A stretch of DNA of 64,000 bases. Source: Xylanibacter brevis ATCC 19188. Its GTDB lineage: Bacteria; Bacteroidota; Bacteroidia; Bacteroidales; Bacteroidaceae. The stretch covers positions 17,351 to 81,350 of the forward strand of contig NZ_JHXM01000021.1 of the NCBI RefSeq assembly GCF_000621725.1, given 5' to 3'. Below the pieces are notes generated by a model, which was not told where the DNA came from, did no database searches, and saw only the letters and a program-made list of their open reading frames with translations. How positions within the stretch are numbered: the stretch's first letter is position 1; each line of letters starts with the position of its first letter. Below, piece by piece: positions 34,901 through 41,798 of the stretch. Made by a program: the position numbers and the translations under genes.

Positions 34901-35327
34901 TCAGGACCAGATTGCTCAGTTGGAGAAGAATGGCACCATTGGTATCAATGTTGAAGGTCAAGACCTTACCGTAGAGGTGGCTGATGTTGATATTATCAGC
35001 GAGGATATTCCTGGTTGGCTGGTTGGCAATGAGGGTAACCTGACTGTTGCTCTTGATATTACACTTACCGACGAACTGAAGAACGAGGGTATGGCTCGTG
35101 AATTGGTGAACCGTATTCAGAACATTCGTAAGAAGAGTGGACTGGAGATTACCGACCGTATTTGTGTTTGCATTGAGCCAAACGAGACTGCCACAAAAGC
35201 TGTTGAAACCTTCGGCGACTATATCGCACGCCAGGTATTGGCTGACAGCATCAAGCTCGAGGCTAATGATGGACAGGAAGTTGAATTCGATGAATTTAAA
35301 CTAAATATAAAAATAACTAAATCCTAA
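31902..35327 (+). CDS. ileS: Isoleucyl-tRNA synthetase
   Basis: The 1141-residue enzyme charges tRNA-Ile. The class I signature HIGH appears as GHPGIHH in PPSANGHPGIHHVLGR, and KMSKS appears as KMSKHVGN. The editing (CP1) domain lies between them with MAWTTTPWTLAANSALCVG. The length fits the large eukaryote-like IleRS clade found in many Bacteroidota, and there is no C-terminal zinc finger. The start at 31902 is chosen because the frame's first ATG (31860) lies within the promoter. It heads a nine-gene plus-strand cluster. Confidence 0.96.
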   Translation: MAKRFAEHNGLNLTQVNNEILDKWKKEDIFHRSIDEREGCPQFVFFEGPPSANGHPGIHHVLGRSLKDKFNRYKTMQGFQVKRKAGWDTHGLPVELGVEKELGITKADIDNKDSDKYISTEDYNKKCRENVMKFTAEWRELTERMGYFVDLDNPYITYDNKYIESLWWLLKQFYDKGLLYKGYTIQPYSPAAGTGLSSHELNQPGCYRDVKDTTCTALFKMKNPKPEMTGWGTPYFMAWTTTPWTLAANSALCVGPKIDYVAIETYNPYTAEKITIVMADARVAAYFDTAAEISDGGELPEYNKGEKFLPYRVVARYKGTDLVGMEYEQLLPMITPVGEGAFRVIPGDYVTTEDGAGIVHIAPNFGADDAFVAKKAGVPAIVLIDKKGNERPVVDLQGKYFLIEDLDADFVKNYVDTEKWGRYAGRYVKNAYDETLTDKDETLDISICMDLKADGKVFKIEKHVHNYPHCWRTDKPVLYYPLDSWFIKSTDKKVRMSELNKTIGWHPESTGTGRFGNWLENLNDWNLSRSRFWGTPLPIWRSEDGEEKCIGSLEELYAEIEKAVAAGVMTSNPLKDKGFVPGDMSKENYDKIDMHRPYVDYIILVSESGKPMKRESDLVDVWFDSGSMPYAQVHYPFENRELIDNNKAFPADFINEGVDQTRGWFFTLHAIATMIFDSVAFKNVISTGLVLDAKGNKMSKHVGNVINPFEMIDKYGSDAVRFYMMTNSEPWDNLKFDPEGVAEISRKFFGTLYNTYSLFAMYANVDEFDPKAAQIPVNERPEFDRWILSCLNSLVKGVQKEMNGFDPTRAGRLIDKFVDEDLSNWYVRLNKKRFWGKEMDNDKLAAYQTLYECLMTVSKLLAPFAPFFADRIYCDLGGELDSVHLEKFPVANMDLVNADLEQRMEIAQRITTIVLALRRKESIKVKQPLQTLMIPPVDDAQRNAIESVKQIFLQEVNVKDVKFVEGAGILVKKVKCNFRTMGKKFGKLMKGVAAQMDALSQDQIAQLEKNGTIGINVEGQDLTVEVADVDIISEDIPGWLVGNEGNLTVALDITLTDELKNEGMARELVNRIQNIRKKSGLEITDRICVCIEPNETATKAVETFGDYIARQVLADSIKLEANDGQEVEFDEFKLNIKITKS

Positions 35328-35333
35328 TGATTT

Positions 35334-35720
35334 ATGGCAGAGAAAACACGTTACACAGATGAGGAACTTGAAGAGTTCCGCGAGATTATCAATGAGAAGC
35401 TGGCTTTGGCCAAACGTGATTATGACCAAATGATGCGTGTATTGACTAATCAGGACTCTAATGATGTTGATGATACGTCACCAACATATAAAGCATTAGA
35501 GGAGGGTAGTGCAACGCAGTCAAAGGAAGATCTTATTCAGTTTGCCGCTCGTCAGCAAAAGTTCATTCAGGGCTTGAAGGCTGCACTTGTAAGAATTGAG
35601 AACAAGACTTACGGCGTGGATAGGATCACCGGTAAACTGATTCCCAAAGAGCGTCTAAGAGCTGTTCCTCATGCAACACTGAGCGTTGAGTCAAAAGAGT
35701 TGGAAAAGAAAAGAAAGTGA
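35334..35720 (+). CDS. TraR/DksA-family protein without zinc cysteines
   Basis: The 128-residue protein has an N-terminal helical hairpin (DEELEEFREIINEKLALAKRD) and a C-terminal region TYGVDRITGKLIPKERLRAVPHATLSVE, which is the DksA/TraR zinc-finger fold by alignment. DksA proteins hold zinc with four cysteines; this sequence contains none, with Asp where the first pair begins. The family binds the secondary channel of RNA polymerase, but the acidic tip residues cannot be assigned with certainty. It lies 6 bp after ileS and overlaps lspA by 4 bp, a gene order common in Bacteroidota. Confidence 0.88.
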   Translation: MAEKTRYTDEELEEFREIINEKLALAKRDYDQMMRVLTNQDSNDVDDTSPTYKALEEGSATQSKEDLIQFAARQQKFIQGLKAALVRIENKTYGVDRITGKLIPKERLRAVPHATLSVESKELEKKRK

Positions 35721-36349
35721 ACGTAAGTAGATATTTGACTAAGGGCAGAATGGCCATAATCCTCATTATGGCCATTCTGATTATTGACCAGCTTATAAAA
35801 GTCTGGGTTAAGACTAATATGTGTCTTCATGAAAGTATTCATGTGACCGATTGGTTTTATATCACATTCATAGAAAACAATGGTATGGCTTATGGCATGC
35901 AGATAGGTTCAAAATTGCTTTTGTCAATCTTCCGCATAGTTGCCATCTCTCTCTTGTCATACTATATCTGGCTCCAAAGCAAAACAAACGTTCGCTGGGG
36001 CTATCTGATTTGTTTGTCGATGGTTTTAGCGGGCGCTGCAGGCAATCTTATCGACTGCATGTTTTATGGGCTTTGCTTTGATGCGTCAACTCCTTATGAG
36101 ATCAGCCAGTTTGTAGGCTTAGGCAATGGTTATGAGTCTTTCTTGATGGGACGTGTGGTTGATATGTTCTATTTTCCACTTATCGTGACCAGTTATCCCG
36201 ACTGGTTTCCAATTGTTGGAGGAGATGAGTTTATTTTCTTCAGTCCTGTATTTAACTTTGCCGATGCCTCTATCTCTGTGGGGGTTGTAGCATTATTATT
36301 GTTTTATCGAAAGGAGATTAGCCATATTTCTATCAAACGTGAAGCATAA
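35717..36349 (+). CDS. lspA: Signal peptidase II (lipoprotein)
   Basis: LspA removes signal peptides from prolipoproteins in the inner membrane. About four membrane helices are seen (near residues 12-28, 66-84, 92-112 and 183-200). The catalytic Asp pair is in GAAGNLIDCMFYG and FNFADASISVG. A soluble insertion between these motifs makes it 210 residues, as is typical in Bacteroidota. The start is a GTG whose last two bases overlap the TGA of the TraR/DksA gene, so translation is coupled. The next gene encodes a lipoprotein, one of its likely substrates. Confidence 0.92.
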   Translation: MNVSRYLTKGRMAIILIMAILIIDQLIKVWVKTNMCLHESIHVTDWFYITFIENNGMAYGMQIGSKLLLSIFRIVAISLLSYYIWLQSKTNVRWGYLICLSMVLAGAAGNLIDCMFYGLCFDASTPYEISQFVGLGNGYESFLMGRVVDMFYFPLIVTSYPDWFPIVGGDEFIFFSPVFNFADASISVGVVALLLFYRKEISHISIKREA

Positions 36350-37163
36350 CTGGGCCTTGATATTGGTCGCTTTCCTCTTTTTGGTTTCATGTACGCCAAA
36401 AGTGCCAAAGCGTTATATCCAACCGGACGAGCTGGAGGATATATTAGTGGAATATCATTTGGCAAAATCATTAGCAACTCATGATGACGACGCAAATGAG
36501 AGTGCTGATGTATTGCAGCTTTTATATATGAAGGCTGTGTTGCAGAAGTATGGTTATACTCAGGCCGACTTTGATTCGTCAATGGTTTATTACTATACCA
36601 ATGCCGAACGATTCGAGGATATCTATGAGCGTGTTGCAGAAAGACTGGAGAATCAGGCTCTGGTACTCGGTGCCACTGAAGGTGAGATGGGGCAATATGC
36701 TTCGCTGGATAACAATGGTGATACAGCCAATGTCTGGACTGAACGTAGAACACTCTCGTTGATGCCCGTTGCACCCTATGATAAATGGACTTTTACCATT
36801 AATGGTGACACAACCTATCGGAATGGTGATCGCTTCTTAATGCGTTTTATGAGCGATTATGTCTTCCAGGATGGATCAAAGAATACGGTTCTCTATGTTG
36901 CAGTTACCTACGATAATGACACAACGATAACACGAAATATTCATTTCTCAAGTTCTGGTCTTACTCAACTGCATATTCCTGAATATGAAAAAGCTAACGT
37001 AAAACAGATACGAGGCTTCTTCTATTTAAAAGGAGATAAAGATCGGTCAACGACAACGCGCCTTTTGTTTATAGATAATATTCAGTTGGTGCGTTTTCAT
37101 AAAGAACGCCTAGAGATAAATGATGAAATTGAAAAAGATAGCCTGTCATCAGATAGTCTTTGA
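36339..37163 (+). CDS. DUF4296 family lipoprotein
   Basis: The start is a GTG at 36339, overlapping lspA by 11 bp. Residues 1-18 (ending FLFLVSC) are a lipoprotein signal with Cys at 18. The region after it (ELEDILVEYHLAKSLA and later YGYTQADFDSSMVYY) is DUF4296. The second half is beta-rich. The C-terminus (about 20 residues) is acidic and Ser-rich. The neighbour lspA would process it. Function is unknown; the family occurs near lspA in other Bacteroidales. Confidence 0.85.
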   Translation: MKHNWALILVAFLFLVSCTPKVPKRYIQPDELEDILVEYHLAKSLATHDDDANESADVLQLLYMKAVLQKYGYTQADFDSSMVYYYTNAERFEDIYERVAERLENQALVLGATEGEMGQYASLDNNGDTANVWTERRTLSLMPVAPYDKWTFTINGDTTYRNGDRFLMRFMSDYVFQDGSKNTVLYVAVTYDNDTTITRNIHFSSSGLTQLHIPEYEKANVKQIRGFFYLKGDKDRSTTTRLLFIDNIQLVRFHKERLEINDEIEKDSLSSDSL

Positions 37164-37338
37164 GGATCATTCCATACAGTCTATGGCTGTGGTGGAACTT
37201 GAAGATGGTTTTGTTACTCGCTGCTATCCGTTGGAAGGAGAACAGCCTCAGACGGAATGGTTGAGTGGCACGATTAAGCTCCAACGAGATAATCAAGGGT
37301 TAATGAAGGCTTTCTATAATGGAAAAGAATTGAAATAA
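37120..37338 (+). CDS. Small conserved protein, function unknown
   Basis: The 72-residue protein overlaps the end of the lipoprotein gene by 44 bp (start at 37120, or 37123 with the second ATG). It reads like a small beta-rich protein (CHQIVFEDHSIQSMAVVELEDG and TEWLSGTIKL). I recall comparable small proteins in Bacteroidales but cannot name a family. The protein-like composition and tight operon position support it despite the overlap. Confidence 0.72.
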   Translation: MMKLKKIACHQIVFEDHSIQSMAVVELEDGFVTRCYPLEGEQPQTEWLSGTIKLQRDNQGLMKAFYNGKELK

Positions 37339-37360
37339 CAAACTAAAAACCTTATAGTTT

Positions 37361-38671
37361 ATGAATATGAAAGTACGTTTAGCAGTCATGAACTTTCTGG
37401 AGTTCGCTGTTTGGGGAGCATATCTCACCTGTATGGGTAATTATCTAGGAACAGCAGGTTTGGGTAATCAGATTGCCTGGTTTTATGCTATACAGGGAAT
37501 TGTTTCTATATTCATGCCAACTTTGATGGGTATTGTCGCAGATAAATATATCCAACCTCAGCGATTGCTTGGTTTATGCCATCTTATGGCTGGTGTTGCC
37601 ATGTTAGGTTGCTGGTGGATGGGTGTTAATGCTGGCTTTGGCCATGAGATTTCCAATAAGTCGGCTTTCATTGCTATGTATTCGTTGAGTGTTGCTTTCT
37701 TTATGCCCACTATAGCATTGACTAACACAACTGCTTTTACAATATTGAAAGATAACGGAATGGATACCGTAAAGGATTTCCCTCCGATTCGTGTTCTTGG
37801 TACAGTTGGCTTTATTGTAACGATGTGGTTTGTCAACTGTGCGGTGTGGGAAGATGGAGCATTCTTCTTTAGTCTGGTTGATAATGATTACAAGTTTCAG
37901 TATACCTACATGCAGTTCTTTGTATCAGGATTTCTGAGTCTTGTTTTATTTGCTTATTGTTTCTCCTTGCCTCAGTGCAAATTAGAGAAGAAGGCAGGTT
38001 CTTCTTTAGCAGATGTAATGGGACTGAGTGCCTTTAAACTGTTTAAGAAAAAGAAGATGGCGCTGTTTTTCATCTTTTCTGCCATGCTTGGTATGTGTCT
38101 GCAGGTGACAAATGGATTCGCAGGTCCTTTTATTACAAGTTTCAAAGGTAGTACAGATGAAGTCATAGCAAATTCGTTTGCAGCCAACAATGCAACATTG
38201 CTTACATCAATCTCTCAGATCAGCGAGGCTTTATGCATACTGATGATTCCATTCTTTTTGAGAAGATTTGGTATTAAGATTGTTATGCTGATGTCCATGT
38301 TTGCATGGGTTTTCCTTTTTGGTTTCTTCGGAATTGGTAATCCGGCAATGCCAGGTGTAATACTATTTATTTTGTCGTGCATTGTATATGGTGTTGCATT
38401 CGATTTCTTTAATGTATCAGGTGGTATTTTTGTAGATCAGGAGTGCGCACCATCAATCAAGGCATCTGCACAGGGTCTGTTTATGATGATGACCAATGGA
38501 ATAGGAGCAACCGTAGGAACCTTGGCTGCTGGTGAGATAGTGAATAGTTACTGTTCTTGGCATGGAAAATACTTGCTGGGAGATTGGCAGTCTTGTTGGT
38601 TTATCTTTGCTGCCTTTGCGATGGTAGTCGGAATTTGTTTTGCCCTGGTATTTAATCCTGATAAGAAATAG
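37361..38671 (+). CDS. MFS transporter, nucleoside:H+ symporter type
   Basis: The 436-residue protein has about 12 membrane helices and begins MNMKVRLAVMNFLEFAVWGAYLTCMGNYL, the typical start of NupG/XapB-like nucleoside permeases (the WGAY motif is characteristic). It would import nucleosides with protons across the inner membrane. A second ATG at 37367 (MKVRLAV) is an equally good start. It is 22 bp after the small protein gene and 2 bp before the DUF151 gene. Confidence 0.88.
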   Translation: MNMKVRLAVMNFLEFAVWGAYLTCMGNYLGTAGLGNQIAWFYAIQGIVSIFMPTLMGIVADKYIQPQRLLGLCHLMAGVAMLGCWWMGVNAGFGHEISNKSAFIAMYSLSVAFFMPTIALTNTTAFTILKDNGMDTVKDFPPIRVLGTVGFIVTMWFVNCAVWEDGAFFFSLVDNDYKFQYTYMQFFVSGFLSLVLFAYCFSLPQCKLEKKAGSSLADVMGLSAFKLFKKKKMALFFIFSAMLGMCLQVTNGFAGPFITSFKGSTDEVIANSFAANNATLLTSISQISEALCILMIPFFLRRFGIKIVMLMSMFAWVFLFGFFGIGNPAMPGVILFILSCIVYGVAFDFFNVSGGIFVDQECAPSIKASAQGLFMMMTNGIGATVGTLAAGEIVNSYCSWHGKYLLGDWQSCWFIFAAFAMVVGICFALVFNPDKK

Positions 38672-38673
38672 CG

Positions 38674-39204
38674 ATGAAGCGCATTCAGCTAAGATTTGAT
38701 AGTATTCAGCAGATTGTTGGTGGTGAAGGTATTTCTGTGATCGTATTGACAGATATGGAGCGCAAAAATGCTATGTCTGTCGTATGTGATGGACATATGT
38801 CTCACCAGTTGCTGATGCGTGTCAATAATATAAAAGAATGCGATAATATGTTACCAGAAACGCTGGTAGGCTTATTAAAAGATAAGTTCGAGTTGATGAT
38901 ATATGGCTTGTATGATGGTCAGTATCAAGTAGTGCTGATGGATGAATTTGGTAATTCCAAACGCATGCGAATAAGTGATGCCATTCTGCTAACAATGATT
39001 TCAGATACGCCTCTGTATATTGAGGGTACTCTGTTGGAACGCCAAAGTGTTCCATATGACGCTGATGCAAAAGGAATAGCTATTCCTATTAATACGATGG
39101 ATGTTCCAAGATTGAAACAGGCTTTACAGCGTGCAGTGGATGATGAAAACTATGAGCTGGCCTCTCAGCTACGCGATGAAATTAATAGAAGAAGCGAAAA
39201 GTAA
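38674..39204 (+). CDS. DUF151 (bifunctional nuclease) domain protein with UVR motif
   Basis: The 176-residue protein has a DUF151/BFN domain (about residues 15-130; DAILLTMISDTPLYIEG is its closing block). It ends with a UvrB/UvrC-type helical hairpin, LKQALQRAVDDENYELASQLRDEI. DUF151 proteins have been described as nucleases in plants and bacteria, and the UVR motif suggests contact with UvrA or other Clp/Uvr partners. The final base of its stop codon is shared with the rsmE ATG. Confidence 0.85.
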   Translation: MKRIQLRFDSIQQIVGGEGISVIVLTDMERKNAMSVVCDGHMSHQLLMRVNNIKECDNMLPETLVGLLKDKFELMIYGLYDGQYQVVLMDEFGNSKRMRISDAILLTMISDTPLYIEGTLLERQSVPYDADAKGIAIPINTMDVPRLKQALQRAVDDENYELASQLRDEINRRSEK

Positions 39205-39923
39205 TGAAAGAAGTACGTTATTTCTATGTTCCCCAGGCCGCCAGCGTAGGAGAATTGCCTGAAGAAGAGGCAGTTCATGCATTGCGTGTGCTTCGTCTTA
39301 AAGAAGGTGATGAATTGATGTTGATGGATGGAAAGGGTACATTCTATAAAGCTATAGTAACATTGGCATCTTCTAAACGGTGTCTTTATTCTATCCAAGA
39401 AACAATGCCCCAGCAACGTACCTGGAATGGGCATATTCATTTAGCGATTGCGCCTACTAAGATGATGGAACGCATCGAATGGATGACAGAGAAGGCGACT
39501 GAGATTGGTTTTGATGAGTTGTCCTTGTTAGACTGTAAGTTTTCAGAACGTAGGGTGGTTAAGACACCAAGATTAGAGAAAATCGTAATTTCCGCAGTAA
39601 AGCAAAGTAGAAAAGCATGGACTCCGATAGTTAATGTAATGCTTTCTTTTGATAATTTCATTAAATCGCATCAAACCGGAAGACGATATATTGCGCATTG
39701 TTATGAAGAAGTGCCACGTACCAATTTGTTTGATGAACTTCGAAATGGAAATAATCAAGATGATGCCTTGGTGATGATTGGACCTGAAGGTGATTTCTCT
39801 ATAGATGAAGTTCGGAAAGCGGTTGAAGCTGGTTTTATTTCTGTTAACCTAGGAGATAGTAGATTAAGAACTGAAACTGCGGGATTAGCAGCTATCATGA
39901 TGATACAATTGTCTAAACAGTAG
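39204..39923 (+). CDS. rsmE: 16S rRNA (uracil-1498 N3)-methyltransferase
   Basis: The 239-residue SPOUT methyltransferase has the N-terminal PUA-like domain (EEAVHALRVLRLKEGD) and the C-terminal knot with MIGPEGDFS and LGDSRLRTETAGLAA, which form the SAM site. It methylates U1498 of 16S rRNA. It overlaps the DUF151 gene by 1 bp and precedes the DUF3256 gene by 3 bp. Confidence 0.94.
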   Translation: MKEVRYFYVPQAASVGELPEEEAVHALRVLRLKEGDELMLMDGKGTFYKAIVTLASSKRCLYSIQETMPQQRTWNGHIHLAIAPTKMMERIEWMTEKATEIGFDELSLLDCKFSERRVVKTPRLEKIVISAVKQSRKAWTPIVNVMLSFDNFIKSHQTGRRYIAHCYEEVPRTNLFDELRNGNNQDDALVMIGPEGDFSIDEVRKAVEAGFISVNLGDSRLRTETAGLAAIMMIQLSKQ

Positions 39924-39926
39924 ATT

Positions 39927-40370
39927 ATGAAAAGAATTTTAAATCTTTGCTTGTTTTTATTTGCCATGGTTTCTGTTTTCGCAGATACTCCCAAGATAGG
40001 AGAGTTGTTCAAACTGATGCCTGACTCTCTAATGCCATATCTTACAAAAAATAATCGTCTGGATATGATTGACTTTAGAGAAGCGGGAATGAAAGCTGAG
40101 GTAAACAACCTGTTAGAAGGAATAAGCACGATGACTTATCTGAGTGACGATTCGCTGTGTGTTAAGATGAGCGACGCTCTTCGTATAGACATGAAGCTTA
40201 TTGTGAAGGGTGATAATTTGCTTGTTCGAGTTCAAAAGACTTATATTTATAACAAATGCCAGACAGAGGAAATTGTTTCTTTATATACCCCTGAATGGCA
40301 ATTAGTAGATACTTTAACAAAGTCGTCTTTTTTGTTGAAGCGTGATGAAGAATTGTTTAAAGAGAATTAA
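39927..40370 (+). CDS. DUF3256 family secreted protein
   Basis: The 147-residue protein has a signal peptide (MKRILNLCLFLFAMVSVFA) followed by the DUF3256 core: LFKLMPDSLMPYLTKNNRLDMIDF. It is a small periplasmic or outer-surface protein of unknown function, common in Bacteroidales. It is the last gene of the ileS cluster and overlaps the convergent Spy-like gene by 4 bp. Confidence 0.85.
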   Translation: MKRILNLCLFLFAMVSVFADTPKIGELFKLMPDSLMPYLTKNNRLDMIDFREAGMKAEVNNLLEGISTMTYLSDDSLCVKMSDALRIDMKLIVKGDNLLVRVQKTYIYNKCQTEEIVSLYTPEWQLVDTLTKSSFLLKRDEELFKEN

Positions 40371-40810
40371 TGTCTGGCTTTTCTGCTGACATGTCTTTTG
40401 TTCTCCCAGTTGCTCATCATTCTTCTATGAAAGCGATCTTCAGCTTTTAGTATATCATAAACTTTCGATGCTGGAAGTATTTTTAAAAACTTCTCGTGAT
40501 ATGTTTTTTGAAGCATCTTTAAATCGATATCTATCTGATCTCTCTCTTTAATGGATTTCAGACATCCTTTTTCGTCTTGAGGCTTATTCTTTGCTAAATT
40601 TCTCTGTTGACTGAATAATGAACGTTGTTTTTCTCTCATTTCCTTATAAATAGGAAAGAATTGAGAGGCCTCCTGCTGTGAAAGATTAGCTTCTTTTGTG
40701 ATATACGACACCAAGTCTGATTCAAATTTTTCAGGCGAGAATTTCTGTTGTTGTGCTTGTATGTTCAATAAGAACATTGAGCAGAGGATAAATGCAAATA
40801 ACTTCTTCAT
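40367..40810 (-). CDS. Spy/CpxP-like periplasmic helical protein
   Basis: The 147-residue protein has a signal peptide (MKKLFAFILCSMFLLNIQAQ) and a helical, charged body. Two helices, LSQQEASQFFPIYKEMREKQRSLF and a later LQKTYHEKFLKILPASKVYDIL, resemble the paired helices of Spy/CpxP/CnrX (LTXXQ) proteins. Its place after an ECF sigma gene and a single-span membrane gene resembles Cnr-type sensor operons. A role in envelope sensing or chaperoning is inference; no metal-site residues are obvious. Confidence 0.75.
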   Translation of the reverse strand: MKKLFAFILCSMFLLNIQAQQQKFSPEKFESDLVSYITKEANLSQQEASQFFPIYKEMREKQRSLFSQQRNLAKNKPQDEKGCLKSIKERDQIDIDLKMLQKTYHEKFLKILPASKVYDILKAEDRFHRRMMSNWENKRHVSRKARH

Positions 40811-40830
40811 AGTTTTACCTTCCTTTCAAT

Positions 40831-41184
40831 TTATAAATCTGCTAATAGATAAGCGTAGATATCTTGGTTATCGACCATTGCATAGTCTGCAGCATCATCA
40901 AAGTATGCGTCACCAGAATCGATGGGCGCAGATGCCATTTGTTGTGTTTCCTGTTCTTGATCATCTTTCATTAAGAATGTAGCACTTAGAACAATCACAC
41001 CTGTGAACACGGCAGCATAGAGTAGGGGACGTAGATAACGAATGATGGCTGGCTTCTCTTCTGGTTTAGTATCAGGAAGCTTAGACATCACTCTATCTGT
41101 GAGGTGCTCAAAATAGCCCTCAGGTGTGGAAAATGGATTATTATTTCCCATCTTAAATTCTATGTCGTCTCTTTCTTTTTGCAT
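40831..41184 (-). CDS. Single-span membrane protein, probable anti-sigma factor
   Basis: The 117-residue protein has a cytoplasmic N-terminus (NNNPFSTPEGYFEHLTDRVM), one membrane helix (about residues 50-70, LLYAAVFTGVIVLSATFLM) and an acidic extracytoplasmic tail. It lies 47 bp after the ECF sigma gene, where anti-sigma factors are usual. It lacks a zinc ZAS motif. The ATG at 41151 (MGNNNPF) is an alternative start. Confidence 0.7.
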   Translation of the reverse strand: MQKERDDIEFKMGNNNPFSTPEGYFEHLTDRVMSKLPDTKPEEKPAIIRYLRPLLYAAVFTGVIVLSATFLMKDDQEQETQQMASAPIDSGDAYFDDAADYAMVDNQDIYAYLLADL

Positions 41185-41231
41185 ATCATGCTACCATTTT
41201 ATATATATAGATGTTTAATAATGCAAATAGT

Positions 41232-41786
41232 TTAATCGTGTTGCTTAAAAAAATCCTCTATTTTTTTTACCGCAATATGATACGAAGCTTTTAGTCCGCC
41301 CTCAGTGGTTCCTGTAATCTTGCTGATTTCGCTGTATTTCATCTCTTCGTAATATCTAAGCATGAACACGGTTTTCTGAACTTCTGGCAATTGGGCGATA
41401 GCTTCTTGTAGTTGCGCTTCGGTTTCATCTCCATTGAAATAAGTGTCGGCTAGTAATTGTTGAACAATTCCAGATTCAACGTCATCAGTACTTAATGATG
41501 CTCTAACTTTCTTCTTCCTCATGAAGTCTAAAGCCTCGTTAATAGCGATTCTCGATAGCCAAGTATATAGCTTAGAGTCGCCATGAAAAGTATCTAGAGA
41601 ATTCCATGCCTTGATAAATGTGTTTTGCAATACATCATCTGCATCTTCATGAATCAATACTATACGTCTTATCTGCCAATATAGTTTTTCACTATATTGT
41701 CTTACCACCATTTCGAATCCGTTCCTTCTGGTTTTTGATTCTTTGATGAGATTGATTAACGCTTCATCGTCGTATTGTTTCATCAA
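41232..41786 (-). CDS. ECF RNA polymerase sigma factor
   Basis: The 184-residue protein has region 2 (residues about 25-90: DADDVLQNTFIKAWNSLDTFHGDSKLYTWLSRIAINEALDFMR in parts) and region 4 (LPEVQKTVFMLRYYEEMKYSEISKITGTTEGGLKASYHIAVKKIEDFF in parts) with no region 3. It resembles sigma-E-like ECF factors. The 12-bp gap after the L,D-transpeptidase gene and the two downstream genes suggest a cell-envelope regulon. Confidence 0.9.
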   Translation of the reverse strand: MMKQYDDEALINLIKESKTRRNGFEMVVRQYSEKLYWQIRRIVLIHEDADDVLQNTFIKAWNSLDTFHGDSKLYTWLSRIAINEALDFMRKKKVRASLSTDDVESGIVQQLLADTYFNGDETEAQLQEAIAQLPEVQKTVFMLRYYEEMKYSEISKITGTTEGGLKASYHIAVKKIEDFFKQHD

Positions 41787-41798
41787 TAGAATTATGAC

